From the NCBI RefSeq assembly GCF_023715605.1, contig NZ_JAMBOL010000001.1, forward strand, positions 372,001 through 436,000: a DNA stretch of 64,000 nucleotides. Direction: 5' to 3'. The DNA comes from Halalkalibacter oceani. Lineage in GTDB: Bacteria; Bacillota; Bacilli; Bacillales; Bacillaceae_D. The notes beneath the pieces were generated by a model, which was given only the letters and a program-made list of their open reading frames with translations, ran no database searches and was not told where the DNA came from. Shown piece after piece: positions 7,204 to 15,969 of this stretch. The position numbers were made by a program, and so were the translations under genes. The first letter of the stretch is position 1. Each line of letters starts with the position of its first letter.

Positions 7204-7989
7204 TCAATTCCCGGCTCCGCGGTACTTTTTCACTCCGGCGTTCCAGAGCAGGACGGAGAGCGTTAAAAAGATCACACCCATCACCGGTGTCAGAAAGGCG
7301 TACCCATACCATTCTTCCCGCTCGAGGAAATAAGCGGCCGGGTAGACGCCGACGAAGGCGAACGGCAAAATCCAAGTGAGAACGAAGCGGATGACACGGT
7401 GGTAAATGTCGACCGGGTAGCGGCCGTAGTTGCCGATGTTATACATCATCGGCATAATATCAGTGCGGCTGTCCGACCAGAAGCTGATGCTGGCAATTGA
7501 GATAAAAATACCAGCGTAAATTAGCGTGCCACCGCCGACCATTGCAATAAAGACGAGCGCGTCATACCAGGCAAAGGACAAACCGAGAGTTGATCCGGCG
7601 TAGAGCATGATCACAATCCCGGTAATCACGCCGAATAACGATTCAAGCTCCATCCTTTCCAAAATAATTTGAAACAGGCTGTAAATCGGTCTTGTCAGCA
7701 CCCGGTCGAATTCGCCTTTGACAATGTAGCGCTCATTGAAATCCCAAATGTTGAAAAACGCGCTAAAGAAGGCGTACGGGACGAGAAAAAAGCCATAAAT
7801 AAAGATGATTTCCTCCCGGTTCCAGCCACTTAACAAAGTAGTATGGCCGAAGACGACTAAAATAAAGACAAAGTTAACCGCTTGAAACAATAAGTCCGAA
7901 AAAATTTCAACAACCGTATCGACGCGGTACGTGAGCCGCGTTTTTAAATATTGTGAGGCATATTGAAAGAAAATCGATAAATAGAACAT
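7204..7989 (-). CDS. ABC-2 type exporter permease (DUF990 family)
   Basis: A 261-residue membrane protein with about six hydrophobic helices, the second permease of an ABC-2 exporter. It resembles the paired DUF990-type permeases common in Bacillales and actinomycetes. Features include the N-terminal YLKTRLTYRVDTVVEI segment, a cytoplasmic DFNERYIVKGEFDRVLTRP stretch, and IYAGIFISIASISFW. The start ATG has AGGAGGT seven bases upstream and lies 3 bases after the stop of the sister permease. With the ATPase gene it forms a three-gene operon (8781-9791, 7993-8784, 7204-7989). The substrate is unknown; drug, lipid or polysaccharide export are all possible. Confidence 0.82.
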   Translation of the reverse strand: MFYLSIFFQYASQYLKTRLTYRVDTVVEIFSDLLFQAVNFVFILVVFGHTTLLSGWNREEIIFIYGFFLVPYAFFSAFFNIWDFNERYIVKGEFDRVLTRPIYSLFQIILERMELESLFGVITGIVIMLYAGSTLGLSFAWYDALVFIAMVGGGTLIYAGIFISIASISFWSDSRTDIMPMMYNIGNYGRYPVDIYHRVIRFVLTWILPFAFVGVYPAAYFLEREEWYGYAFLTPVMGVIFLTLSVLLWNAGVKKYRGAGN

Positions 7990-7992
7990 CAG

Positions 7993-8784
7993 CTAACCTC
8001 CTTGCACGATCAGCTGTTTTTTCGCCAACATCCATAAAAGCTGAAGCGGGATCAGCAAAACCACTGCCCAAAACGCTTGCAGCATGAGGGCGGTATACAT
8101 TTCATTGCCGCTGAATCCTTCAGTGAAAATCATGCTTGGAATATAGCTGATCGCCTGAAATGGCAAATACATCATGACCGACTGGGCCCACAGCGGATAA
8201 AAAGAAATCGGGAGAAGCAGGCCGGAAAATAAATCAATCACGACTCGTTTCGCGCGAATCAAGCCCGAATTATTAAATAAGAAAAACGTTAAAATCCCCG
8301 TCAGCAAATTGATTTGTGTGTTGACAATAAAGCTGAACAGCAGAGAAACGAAAAAGAAGAGCCATGTCGTCGCGCTGGCGGAAAAGCTGACCGGAAACAG
8401 CAAAGCGACGATCACCATTCCGGGCACGGAAAAGAATAACAGACGAAAGATGCCTTCGCCGAGCGCCTGCATCGTTTTCATCCCTAAATAGTTGTAGGGC
8501 CGGATCATTTCAATCGCGACTTTCCCTTCTTTAATCTCCATCGCAATCTCGCGGTCGATATTATTGAAATAGAAGGCGCGCGCCATCCAGGCTACGGCGA
8601 TATAGGTCGTCATCTGCAGCACGCTCAGTCCTTCAATGTCTTCCTTGCCGCCATAAATCGCTGTCCATAAAAAGTAATAGGCGGCGATATTAATGCTGTA
8701 GATTAAAATGCCGCTATAATAATTTGTCCGGTAGGCGAGCATCATCAAAAAGCGGATCCGAATCATTTCAATATAGGAATTCAT
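7993..8784 (-). CDS. ABC-2 type exporter permease (DUF990 family)
   Basis: A 263-residue membrane protein, the first permease of the exporter operon. It has about six membrane helices. Its MAMEIKEGKVAIEMIRPYNY-like cytoplasmic segment corresponds to the GEFDRVLTRP segment of its partner, which shows that the two permeases are distant paralogues forming a heterodimer. The ATG overlaps the TGA of the ATPase gene (ATGA), implying translational coupling. Confidence 0.82.
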   Translation of the reverse strand: MNSYIEMIRIRFLMMLAYRTNYYSGILIYSINIAAYYFLWTAIYGGKEDIEGLSVLQMTTYIAVAWMARAFYFNNIDREIAMEIKEGKVAIEMIRPYNYLGMKTMQALGEGIFRLLFFSVPGMVIVALLFPVSFSASATTWLFFFVSLLFSFIVNTQINLLTGILTFFLFNNSGLIRAKRVVIDLFSGLLLPISFYPLWAQSVMMYLPFQAISYIPSMIFTEGFSGNEMYTALMLQAFWAVVLLIPLQLLWMLAKKQLIVQGG

Positions 8785-9791
8785 GAGATCGCCATTCCTT
8801 CTTCATAAATCTTGCGGATCATTTCCTCTGTTGACACTTTGTTCATGCGGACATTGCTGATCGGATTAGCCTCAATAACGGTGCTGATCAGCTTTGATAC
8901 AGCGCGCTCATCGCCATTCAACTGAGCGAGCCACGTCGTTGCGTCTTTCTGTTCCCAGTAGACTTGCGGAAGCTGGGGCAGATTGGCAGCCGCGACGGGT
9001 TCAATAAACTCGAACTCGACCTGCTTCCCTTCGACCGCCCCGGCCTGAAGCTGATCAAGTCGCCCGTCATAGACGATTTTTCCTTCATCGAGGAGCACAA
9101 CCCGTTCACACAGCGCTTCGATGTCACTGAGATCGTGCGTAGTCAATAAAATCGTCGTATTGTACGTTTCATTGATTTCCTTTAAAAATTCCCGGATTTT
9201 CAGCTTGACGAGCACATCAAGCCCGATTGTCGGCTCATCCAAAAAGAGGAGCGGCGGGTTATGGATCAGGGCGGCGGCTAATTCACAGCGCATGCGCTGG
9301 CCGAGAGAAAGCTTGCGGACCGGCTTGTCCAGCAACGGCCCGATGTCCAAGGTTTCAATCACATGGCTCATATGCGAGTTGTAATCTTCATCAGAGACAC
9401 GGTACACCTTCTTTAACAGCCTGAAAGACTCCTGCACGGCAATATCCCACCAGAGCTGAGAGCGCTGGCCGAAGACAACACCGATTGTCCTGACGAATTG
9501 TTCACGCTCTTTGTGCGGATTCATCCCATTCACGAGCACGGTGCCTGATGTCGGCGTCAGGATGCCTGTCAGCATTTTGATCGTCGTTGATTTACCTGCC
9601 CCGTTTTCGCCGATATAGCCGACCATTTCCCCCTGCTTAATCGTTAAGGAAATATCATCGACGGCAGCCATCACCTTATAATTCCGCGTTAATAAATCGC
9701 GAAAGGCGCCAGTCAGCCCGGAGCGGCTCGAATACGATTTAAACTCTTTTCGTAAATTAGTAACCTGTATAATATTTTGCTTGATGTCCAT
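8781..9791 (-). CDS. ABC exporter ATP-binding protein (DrrA/CcmA type)
   Basis: A 336-residue ATPase that energises the two downstream permeases. Walker A is GENGAGKST, the signature motif is KLSLGQRMR, Walker B is LLFLDEPTIGLD, and the switch His lies in TTHDLSDIEAL. The extra C-terminal region after residue ~240 is typical of DrrA-like exporters. An N-terminal sequence of about 20 residues (NLRKEFKSYSSRSG) precedes the core. It is the first gene of the operon; the upstream region contains a hairpin-rich repeat but no clear promoter. Confidence 0.88.
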   Translation of the reverse strand: MDIKQNIIQVTNLRKEFKSYSSRSGLTGAFRDLLTRNYKVMAAVDDISLTIKQGEMVGYIGENGAGKSTTIKMLTGILTPTSGTVLVNGMNPHKEREQFVRTIGVVFGQRSQLWWDIAVQESFRLLKKVYRVSDEDYNSHMSHVIETLDIGPLLDKPVRKLSLGQRMRCELAAALIHNPPLLFLDEPTIGLDVLVKLKIREFLKEINETYNTTILLTTHDLSDIEALCERVVLLDEGKIVYDGRLDQLQAGAVEGKQVEFEFIEPVAAANLPQLPQVYWEQKDATTWLAQLNGDERAVSKLISTVIEANPISNVRMNKVSTEEMIRKIYEEGMAIS

Positions 9792-9904
9792 TTCTCTTCC
9801 TCCAAGCTCTTACTCTATTAAAACAAAGTATAGTTTACCTCTAAGGAAGGATGACAGCAAGCATCTGGCCCGATTCCGTGACGATCGGACAAAACTTGGC
9901 GGCA

Positions 9905-10003
9905 TATAGCAGCAATCGCTTTCCTCATAACGGGCTTTAAAAGATAGTAACGCTTGTCCAGCTGAGGGGCCGGGCAAAAGGCAACAACCTTTGACCCGGC
10001 CCC
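9905..10003 (+). repeat. Dispersed intergenic element, degenerate copy R6
   Basis: The sequence AACGGGCTTTAAAAGAT matches the middle of copy R2, but the 5' arm of hairpin 1 is missing. Hairpin 2 is intact: GGGGCCGGG (9966-9974) pairs with CCCGGCCCC (9995-10003) and encloses AAAAGG and CCTTT. It may serve as a terminator for the gene at 10038-10433. Confidence 0.55.
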
Positions 10004-10037
10004 GCTGAAACGGCCCATACTGATTCAGATTGGCATG

Positions 10038-10433
10038 TTACTGATTCTTCCACATAAGGTAGCGATACCGGATCGTGCAGCCGATGCAGAAGCCGAAAAG
10101 AGCAAGGAGTGCAGCTGCCGCGACGGCAATGCCAAAAAATAGAGTGAGTAGACCAGCGTTTAAAAGAGAACTGATTAACGCCAGCCCGAGGCAGATCGTC
10201 GCGATCCACTGGTTGAAGAGCTGCTGCTGACGGTCCTCCTGAATATAGGAAAATAGAGGCTTTCTCAGAAAAGGTCTTGTGACTTCAATTAGTGGATTGC
10301 GCTTTCTCAGCAGAGTAATGACGCCATTCAGAAAAGGAAGCAGCAAGATCCAGTGTGAAAAAATCAGACCGGCGGTAACGGTGATCACGATAAAAAGCTG
10401 GTTCAATTGGACGAGAGGTTTTGGAATGCCCAA
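10038..10433 (-). CDS. DUF4395 family membrane protein
   Basis: A 131-residue protein with an N-terminal PKPLVQLNQLFIVI motif, three to four hydrophobic segments and a C-terminal FCIGCTIRY motif. The NQ(x)n...CxGC pattern is that of the DUF4395 family. The paired cysteines near the C-terminus, in or near the last helix, might bind a metal or form a disulfide. Function is unknown. The gene follows the Na/Pi transporter gene on the same strand after 39 bases, so the two may be co-transcribed. Confidence 0.75.
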   Translation of the reverse strand: MGIPKPLVQLNQLFIVITVTAGLIFSHWILLLPFLNGVITLLRKRNPLIEVTRPFLRKPLFSYIQEDRQQQLFNQWIATICLGLALISSLLNAGLLTLFFGIAVAAAALLALFGFCIGCTIRYRYLMWKNQ

Positions 10434-10472
10434 GATGTCACCTCCTTATGATTGTCTGGTTTGACTGTCTCG

Positions 10473-11402
10473 CTAACGGAGATCAGCATGCAGCCACTCG
10501 ATAAAGCGGGTAAATGGTGTGACGAAAAATAGCATAACGAGAGAACAAACGACATTAAAGATTAAACTCGCATGCGCCAGCTGCATCATCGGTGTTGAAG
10601 TAAGGCTGCTGGCAAGTTCACCGAGCCAGCCGATTAAAGGAAGAAACAGGAGCACACCAAGTACATTTAACCAGATGTTAGCATAGGCGACCTGCTTTGC
10701 GTTTTTACCAGAACCGATACTGGCGAGATAGGCGGTGATACATGTGCCGATGTTTGCGCCGAGCATAATGGCAATGCCGGCCGACAGTTCCAGCAAATGA
10801 TCATTCATGAACCCCATCGCGATAGCGGTAGTCGCCGTGCTTGATTGAATCAGCGCCGTCAGCACAGTGCCGATGCCGATACCTAACAGCTCGTACTCAT
10901 TCGTTAAGTCAAAAAACGCATGGACAAACGGGATCGTTGCCAGCGGATAGGCGAGCTGCTCCAGTCCGTTCATGGAAATAAAAATACAGGCAAGGCCAAA
11001 AAACAAGCAGCCAAATGAGTAAGCGTTAGAATGAGGCAACAGCAAAAAAAGCAAGCCTAAAAGCAGGAGCGGCCCAATGAAGAGGGTAAGGTCAAGTGCC
11101 AGCAGCTCGGTTGTCATCGTCGTGCCGATATTCGCTCCGAGGATGATGCCGATTGAGTTTCGGAAGCTGAGCAAGCCGGCAGCGACAAGGCCGACCGTCA
11201 TCACCATAATCGCCGAGCTGCTTTGCAGAACCGCTGTCGCGAAAGCCCCGATTAAGAGCCCCATCCAGGCTGTGCGCGTCATCCGTTCAAGCAGGGATTG
11301 AAACCTGCTTTTTCCCAGGTGCAGCAATCCGGCGCGCATCACAGTCATCCCAAATAAAAATAAAGCAATAAAAACAGCAAGCAAGGAAAATAACTCTTTC
11401 AT
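10473..11402 (-). CDS. yqeW: Na+/phosphate cotransporter family protein (YqeW-like)
   Basis: A 309-residue membrane protein with two inverted Na/Pi cotransporter repeats. The first carries GAFATAVLQSSSAIMVMTVG and GANIGTT; the second carries TALIQSSTATTAIAMG and GANIGTC. The QSSS/QSST and GANIGT motifs are the hallmark of the NptA/type II Na/Pi family and form the substrate site. It lacks the C-terminal PhoU domain seen in the second member of this family at 62668. The ATG at 11402 has AGAGGTGA eight bases before it; upstream codons in frame have no ribosome binding site. B. subtilis yqeW lies next to rpsU-yqeY as here, although here it is divergent from rpsU. Confidence 0.85.
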   Translation of the reverse strand: MKELFSLLAVFIALFLFGMTVMRAGLLHLGKSRFQSLLERMTRTAWMGLLIGAFATAVLQSSSAIMVMTVGLVAAGLLSFRNSIGIILGANIGTTMTTELLALDLTLFIGPLLLLGLLFLLLPHSNAYSFGCLFFGLACIFISMNGLEQLAYPLATIPFVHAFFDLTNEYELLGIGIGTVLTALIQSSTATTAIAMGFMNDHLLELSAGIAIMLGANIGTCITAYLASIGSGKNAKQVAYANIWLNVLGVLLFLPLIGWLGELASSLTSTPMMQLAHASLIFNVVCSLVMLFFVTPFTRFIEWLHADLR

Positions 11403-11586
11403 GACGCCACTCACCTCTCTCTTCACTCTATGGACAATCGCTGACAAGCATGACAAAAAAGGAAAAAAATCTATGAAGCAGCGAATGGAAGGAGCGGCGC
11501 GAAAAAAGATATTATTTTACTCACGAATAAAAGGGAGATAAAGATGATGAAATCGCCTTTTTTTTCGCTTATTTCCTGATTTTAAG

Positions 11587-11615
11587 TTGACCAGCATATC
11601 TCTCTATATTATAAT
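11587..11615 (+). promoter_or_regulatory. Promoter of rpsU-yqeY
   Basis: TTGACC (11587-11592) and a perfect TATAAT (11610-11615) are separated by 17 bases, a strong vegetative promoter suited to a ribosomal protein gene. Confidence 0.85.
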
Positions 11616-11620
11616 GCTAT

Positions 11621-11648
11621 AAGACGTGCATGAAGAGGTGTATGTCTT
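11621..11648 (+). promoter_or_regulatory. 5'-terminal leader hairpin of rpsU
   Basis: AAGACGTGCA (11621-11630) pairs along its whole length with TGTATGTCTT (11639-11648, two G-U pairs) around an eight-base loop. The predicted transcript start is about 11622, so the hairpin would form the very 5' end of the mRNA, where such structures stabilise transcripts or bind a repressor. Confidence 0.55.
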
Positions 11649-11679
11649 GAGTTGGTTGTTTCGGAGGGAGGGAAATATA

Positions 11680-11853
11680 ATGGCAGAAACTCGTGTTCGC
11701 AAAAACGAATCGATTGATGCTGCACTTCGTCGCTTCAAGAGATCACTCTCTAAAGAAGGAACGTTGGCTGAGGTTAAAAAGCGCAAGCACTACGAAAAGC
11801 CGAGTGTGAAACGCAAGAAGAAATCTGAAGCAGCAAGAAAACGTAAGTTCTAA
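11680..11853 (+). CDS. rpsU: 30S ribosomal protein S21
   Basis: A 57-residue, highly basic ribosomal protein that binds the 30S platform near the anti-Shine-Dalgarno region and aids initiation. It has the family sequence [20 protein letters not shown] and the lysine/arginine-rich tail ending RKRKF. The ATG at 11680 is preceded by GGAGGGAGG. An in-frame extension upstream lies in the leader and is not expected to be translated. yqeY follows 20 bases later. Confidence 0.97.
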   Translation: MAETRVRKNESIDAALRRFKRSLSKEGTLAEVKKRKHYEKPSVKRKKKSEAARKRKF

Positions 11854-11873
11854 TTGGTGAGAGGGTGTTTCCA

Positions 11874-12317
11874 TTGAATCTTCTTGAACGTTTAAATCAG
11901 GATATGAAGACTGCGATGAAGAACAAGGAAAAGCAAAAACTCTCGGTCATCCGTATGGTAAAGTCGTCGTTGCAAAACGAGCAAATTAAGCTCGGACGTG
12001 AGTTGACAGACGATGATAGCCTTACGGTGCTTAATCGCGAACTGAAACAACGCAAGGATTCCCTCCATGAGTTTGAACAAGCAAACCGTGAAGATTTAGC
12101 TTCCAAGCTACGTGATGAAATTACTGTGCTTGAAGACTATATGCCAGAGCAGCTTTCTGATGAAGAGGTTTCGCAGATCGTTCAAGCAACGATTAAGGAA
12201 GTCGGAGCTACCACCAAAGCAGATATGGGTAAGGTCATGGGAGCAATCATGCCGAAGGTTAAAGGAAAAGCTGATGGTGGTCTTGTGAATCGTCTCGTGC
12301 AACAACACTTATCATAA
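11874..12317 (+). CDS. yqeY: GatB/Yqey-domain protein YqeY
   Basis: A 147-residue soluble helical protein homologous to the C-terminal YqeY domain of the GatB subunit of amidotransferases, which binds tRNA. Motifs include [31 protein letters not shown] and [21 protein letters not shown] near the C-terminus, conserved for tRNA-elbow contacts in GatB. The start is taken as TTG at 11874 because family members begin directly at LLERL and a GGTGAGAGG lies upstream; a GTG three codons earlier overlaps that site. Its place behind rpsU is conserved in Bacillales. Its own role is not established. Confidence 0.92.
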   Translation: MNLLERLNQDMKTAMKNKEKQKLSVIRMVKSSLQNEQIKLGRELTDDDSLTVLNRELKQRKDSLHEFEQANREDLASKLRDEITVLEDYMPEQLSDEEVSQIVQATIKEVGATTKADMGKVMGAIMPKVKGKADGGLVNRLVQQHLS

Positions 12318-12324
12318 CATATGA

Positions 12325-12371
12325 CACAAACGCTTCATCTCTTACAAAACGGGGGATGAAGCGTTTTTTGT
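12325..12371 (+). terminator. Rho-independent terminator after yqeY
   Basis: CGCTTCATC (12331-12339) pairs with GATGAAGCG (12355-12363), followed by six Ts; the flanking ACACAAA/TTTTGTGT can extend the stem. Confidence 0.85.
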
Positions 12372-12486
12372 GTAAGGCGATTTGATAAAGAAAAAGCTAG
12401 AGGATAAAATAGTTTTGAAAGAAGTGAAACCATCCATGCCGGTTATTCGTAACAAGAAGGTAAGAAAAAAAGAGAGGAGGGAAGGT

Positions 12487-13827
12487 ATGGGGGAAAGGCG
12501 TCAGTGGCTGGCTGTGTCCCTGTTGCTGTTTGTCGTTGTCTGCTGCTTCCTTGTTCCGGCATCAGCTGTACATAGCAATGAAGAGCAGGGAGACGGACCA
12601 CTCGTTTATTATATCCCGGTGGAACAAACCGTTGAGCGCGGGCTGGAAGCTTTTATGAAGAGGTCGTTTGAGACGGCGATTGCCGAGGGCGCGACACATT
12701 TGGTGCTTGAAATGGATACCCCGGGGGGAGCCGTCGATGCAGCGGGAGATATCGCCACGCTCATCCAGGAGACGGACATTCCTGTCATTACATTTGTTAG
12801 AAGCAAGGCGATTTCAGCGGGAGCTTACATCGCGCTGAATACGGATCAAATCATTATGACGCCGAGGGCAACGATGGGATCAGCGAAGGTTATTGACGGT
12901 GCGGGAAATGCAGCCGAAGAGAAAACGCAGTCATACTGGCTTGCGGAAATGCGCGGAGCAGCTGAATTAAACGGGCGCGATCCGGTCTATGCAGCGGCGA
13001 TGGCCGATGAGCGGATTGATCTGCCTGAACTTGGCGCCCCCGCCGGAGAGCTGTTAACCTTGACCGCCGATCAGGCGTTGGAGATCGACTATGCGGAAGC
13101 GATTGTGACGAGCCGCGAAGAACTGTTGGCCCATCTTGGCTTAGAAGATGCGGTTGAACGCGAGATGGAGATCACGTTTGCCGAACAGTTGGCGCGCTTT
13201 GTTACCCACCCAATCGTTATCCCGATCCTGTTGTCAGTCGGCAGTCTCGGCCTGGTACTCGAATTGTATTCACCCGGGTTCGGGATTCCGGGCATTATGG
13301 GCATTTCAGCGTTGCTGCTATTTTTCTTCGGTCATATGTTTGCCGGTTTTGCCGGACTTGAAGCACTGATTCTGTTTATCGTTGGCTTTATCCTGATTTT
13401 GGTTGAGATTTTTGTTCCCGGGTTTGGAATTTTCGGTTTGCTCGGGGTCGGAGCGCTAATCGGCGGGATGCTGCTGGCATCGTTTTCGACGACGCTCATG
13501 TTGATTTCTCTTGCGATTGCTTTTGTTGTAACGGCGATTGCCGCTCTCTTTATTTTCCGCTATTTCGGACAAAGAGGGCCGATGAAAAGGGTGATCCACA
13601 CCGATTCGACCAGCACCGAAAAAGGCTATATTAGCAATGTGACAAGATCAGAGCTGATCGGCGCCAAAGGGGAAACGCTGACTCCTCTTCGACCATCGGG
13701 TTCTGCGATTTTTGGCAAGGAACGGCTTGACGTCGTTACCGAGGGAAGCTATATTGGACAGGGAAAGCAAGTAGAGATCGTCTATACCGCCGGATCTCGA
13801 ATTGTGGTACGTGAAGTAAAGGAATGA
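12487..13827 (+). CDS. yqeZ: NfeD1b-type membrane serine protease-like protein (YqeZ)
   Basis: A membrane protein of 446 residues. It has a signal or first membrane segment (residues ~7-27), an extracellular ClpP-like domain (~40-230) with the catalytic-serine motif SAGAYIAL preceded by EMDTPGGAV, four membrane helices (~240-390) and a C-terminal OB-fold NfeD domain (~400-446). Proteins of this kind partner the flotillin encoded next to them and help organise membrane microdomains. The ATG at 12487 is chosen because AGGAGG lies 6 bases upstream and the signal segment follows at once; a longer basic N-terminal reading has no ribosome binding site. floA follows 23 bases downstream in the same operon. 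B. subtilis controls this operon through sigma-W; no clear sigma-W site was located here. Confidence 0.92.
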   Translation: MGERRQWLAVSLLLFVVVCCFLVPASAVHSNEEQGDGPLVYYIPVEQTVERGLEAFMKRSFETAIAEGATHLVLEMDTPGGAVDAAGDIATLIQETDIPVITFVRSKAISAGAYIALNTDQIIMTPRATMGSAKVIDGAGNAAEEKTQSYWLAEMRGAAELNGRDPVYAAAMADERIDLPELGAPAGELLTLTADQALEIDYAEAIVTSREELLAHLGLEDAVEREMEITFAEQLARFVTHPIVIPILLSVGSLGLVLELYSPGFGIPGIMGISALLLFFFGHMFAGFAGLEALILFIVGFILILVEIFVPGFGIFGLLGVGALIGGMLLASFSTTLMLISLAIAFVVTAIAALFIFRYFGQRGPMKRVIHTDSTSTEKGYISNVTRSELIGAKGETLTPLRPSGSAIFGKERLDVVTEGSYIGQGKQVEIVYTAGSRIVVREVKE

Positions 13828-13850
13828 ATAAAAGAGGAGGAATGTGAAAG

Positions 13851-14846
13851 ATGCCATTGGATATTACGATTTTAATCGGGCTGGCAGTCATTATCATTTT
13901 GTTAGCGGTGCTGTTTACATTTGTACCGGTCATGCTGTGGATTTCCGCATTAGCTGCAGGAGTTCGCATCGGAATTTTCGAGCTTGTTGGAATGCGCTTA
14001 CGTCGTGTTATTCCAGCCCGCGTTGTTAATCCGTTAATCAAAGCGGTCAAAGCGGGTCTTGATCTTAGTACGTCAAAGCTTGAAGGGCACTATCTTGCCG
14101 GAGGGAACGTCGACCGCGTCGTTAATGCGCTGATCGCCGCCCAGCGTGCGAATATTGATCTGAGCTTCGAGCGTGCGGCAGCGATTGATCTTGCCGGGCG
14201 TGATGTGCTTGAAGCGGTACAAATGAGCGTTAACCCAAAGGTTATTGAAACACCGTTCATTGCCGGTGTGGCGATGGATGGGATTGAAGTAAAGGCGAAA
14301 GCACGGATTACGGTGCGAGCCAATATTGACCGCCTTGTCGGGGGTGCCGGTGAAGATACGGTTATCGCCCGCGTCGGGGAAGGGATTGTTTCGACAATCG
14401 GTTCGGCCGATAACCATAAGAAGGTGCTTGAAAATCCGGATATGATTTCGCAGACCGTCCTTGCAAAAGGGCTCGATGCCGGAACGGCATTTGAAATTCT
14501 CTCGATTGATATTGCCGACATTGATATCGGTAAAAACATCGGGGCAGAGTTGCAAACCGATCAGGCGGAAGCCGACAAGAAGATCGCTCAGGCGAAAGCG
14601 GAAGAGCGTCGCGCGATGGCCGTAGCGAAGGAACAGGAAATGAAAGCGAAGGTCGAGGAAATGCGCGCGAAAGTTGTCGAAGCGGAAGCCGAAGTACCAA
14701 TGGCGCTTTCAGAAGCATTGCGTAAAGGCAACATGGGCGTCATGGACTATATGAATTATCAAAACGTGATGGCTGATACCGACATGCGAGATTCGATCAG
14801 CAAAGCAACAGATGGCAACGATTCTCATGCAGACAGAAATCAATAA
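13851..14846 (+). CDS. floA: Flotillin-like protein FloA
   Basis: A 331-residue membrane-microdomain scaffold. An N-terminal hydrophobic hairpin (residues ~5-45) anchors it, followed by the SPFH/PHB domain and a long Ala/Glu/Lys-rich coiled coil (~230-290, [20 protein letters not shown]) that drives oligomerisation. FloA is active in lipid-raft-like clusters with NfeD1b (upstream gene). The C-terminus ends in a short acidic/polar tail. The start has GAGGAGGAATGTGAAAG upstream. Length and order match B. subtilis floA (yqfA). Confidence 0.95.
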   Translation: MPLDITILIGLAVIIILLAVLFTFVPVMLWISALAAGVRIGIFELVGMRLRRVIPARVVNPLIKAVKAGLDLSTSKLEGHYLAGGNVDRVVNALIAAQRANIDLSFERAAAIDLAGRDVLEAVQMSVNPKVIETPFIAGVAMDGIEVKAKARITVRANIDRLVGGAGEDTVIARVGEGIVSTIGSADNHKKVLENPDMISQTVLAKGLDAGTAFEILSIDIADIDIGKNIGAELQTDQAEADKKIAQAKAEERRAMAVAKEQEMKAKVEEMRAKVVEAEAEVPMALSEALRKGNMGVMDYMNYQNVMADTDMRDSISKATDGNDSHADRNQ

Positions 14847-14884
14847 GAGATGTCTCCCCAAGATGATAAGGAGGAGAACGCATA

Positions 14885-15427
14885 ATGGAAAATTTGCTTA
14901 GTCTAATCTTCGAAAATATCTTCCTCGTCTTAATCATCATCGGCGGGATAATCAGCTTCCTCGGCCGTTTAGGCGGCAACCAGAATGAGCAGCAGCGGCA
15001 GAAATCACGACCGCAGCAGCAACGGTCCGGCCGTCCGCAGCAGGGCCAGGGGAAAATCGACTGGCGTGAGATTTTCCAGCAGGAGGAAGCGAAGCCGGAA
15101 CGTCCGCGCAGGTCGACCTATGCCGGTCCAAGTGGCTTGGAGGAAGAACAGCCCCGGCAGACAGCTGAGGTGCAGTTTGAGAGTCCGATCGCCGAGATAG
15201 AAGAGGAGCAGCGGCAGCTGAAGAAGCGCTACGAGGAGGCGCGTCGCCGGCAGCAGCGGGCAGCTGAGGCGGCCAGGAGCAGCGAGCAAACGCCACAAAA
15301 CGGGCAGCTCGATCTTCAGTTAAACCGTTTGTCCAACAATGAGGCGATGAAAGCTGTTGTCTGGGCCGAAGTGCTTGGCCAACCGCGGGCGCGCAAGCCG
15401 CATCAAACGTTTCAGCGTCCCCGCTAA
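14885..15427 (+). CDS. yqfB: Membrane-anchored low-complexity protein YqfB
   Basis: A 180-residue protein with one N-terminal membrane helix (residues ~5-27) followed by a long hydrophilic segment rich in Gln, Arg and Glu (e.g. QQRQKSRPQQQRSGRPQQ, EEEQRQLKKRYEEARRRQQRA). It ends in a conserved short motif (AVVWAEVLGQPRARKPH) seen in small membrane proteins next to floA. The function is unknown. The middle is probably disordered or coiled-coil. It lies 38 bases after floA behind AAGGAGGAG, and a strong terminator follows, so it is the last gene of the yqeZ-floA-yqfB operon. Confidence 0.85.
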   Translation: MENLLSLIFENIFLVLIIIGGIISFLGRLGGNQNEQQRQKSRPQQQRSGRPQQGQGKIDWREIFQQEEAKPERPRRSTYAGPSGLEEEQPRQTAEVQFESPIAEIEEEQRQLKKRYEEARRRQQRAAEAARSSEQTPQNGQLDLQLNRLSNNEAMKAVVWAEVLGQPRARKPHQTFQRPR

Positions 15428-15433
15428 TTCAAC

Positions 15434-15480
15434 AAAGCAAGTCTTACTGGATTGCATCCGGTAAGGCTTGCTTTTTTTTG
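15434..15480 (+). terminator. Rho-independent terminator after yqfB
   Basis: A 16-bp stem beginning AAGCAAG and ending CTTGCTT (two G-U pairs) is followed by eight Ts at 15472-15479. Confidence 0.9.
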
Positions 15481-15627
15481 TTGAAATGATTCGGTGCTCT
15501 AACAAAGGGGTCAAGCACTTCACCTTCACCGTGGAAACGGCGCGGAGGACCGGCGATTGAGAGAAGTCACTTTATGAGATTTGAGTGCTATCCTACGCCG
15601 CTTTCACATAAAGATGAAGGAGAGGGG

Positions 15628-15930
15628 GTGCAGGATAAAATGAAAAAGGTTAGGCAGCAGCTGACAACATGGATGACAAAGCAATTGCAGCTTCCCGCTG
15701 ATGTCATGATGGACCTGCCACGGATTACGATGATCGGACAGCTTCATATTTACATCGAGAATCACCGTGGGGTCTTGCGCTTCTCGAATCAGGAGCTTAG
15801 ATTGCTCTTGAAAAATGGTCACCTCTTAATCAAAGGAGATCACTTTGTCATCAAGACAATTTTGCCTGAAGAATTGTTGCTGGAAGGAAGAATTGATCAG
15901 GTTCTGTATATAGATGATACCAATACATAA
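15628..15930 (+). CDS. yqfC: Sporulation protein YqfC
   Basis: A 100-residue YabP/YqfC-family sporulation protein. The conserved core is LPADVMMDLPRITMIGQLHIYIENHRGV followed by LLLKNGHLLIKGDHFVIK and a final ILPEELLLEGRI. In B. subtilis, yqfC and yqfD are sigma-E genes expressed in the mother cell; the molecular role is not established. The GTG at 15628 has AAGGAG five bases upstream; an ATG four codons later is the alternative start. It is followed by yqfD after 39 bases. Confidence 0.9.
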   Translation: MQDKMKKVRQQLTTWMTKQLQLPADVMMDLPRITMIGQLHIYIENHRGVLRFSNQELRLLLKNGHLLIKGDHFVIKTILPEELLLEGRIDQVLYIDDTNT

Positions 15931-15969
15931 GTGACGTATACCGAGCGTTAAAGGAGGAGACAATTAACA

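Noticed and set aside
15430-15627. Sigma-E promoter for yqfC-yqfD
   Set aside because: Expected from B. subtilis, but no convincing -35/-10 pair of the sigma-E type could be identified by eye.
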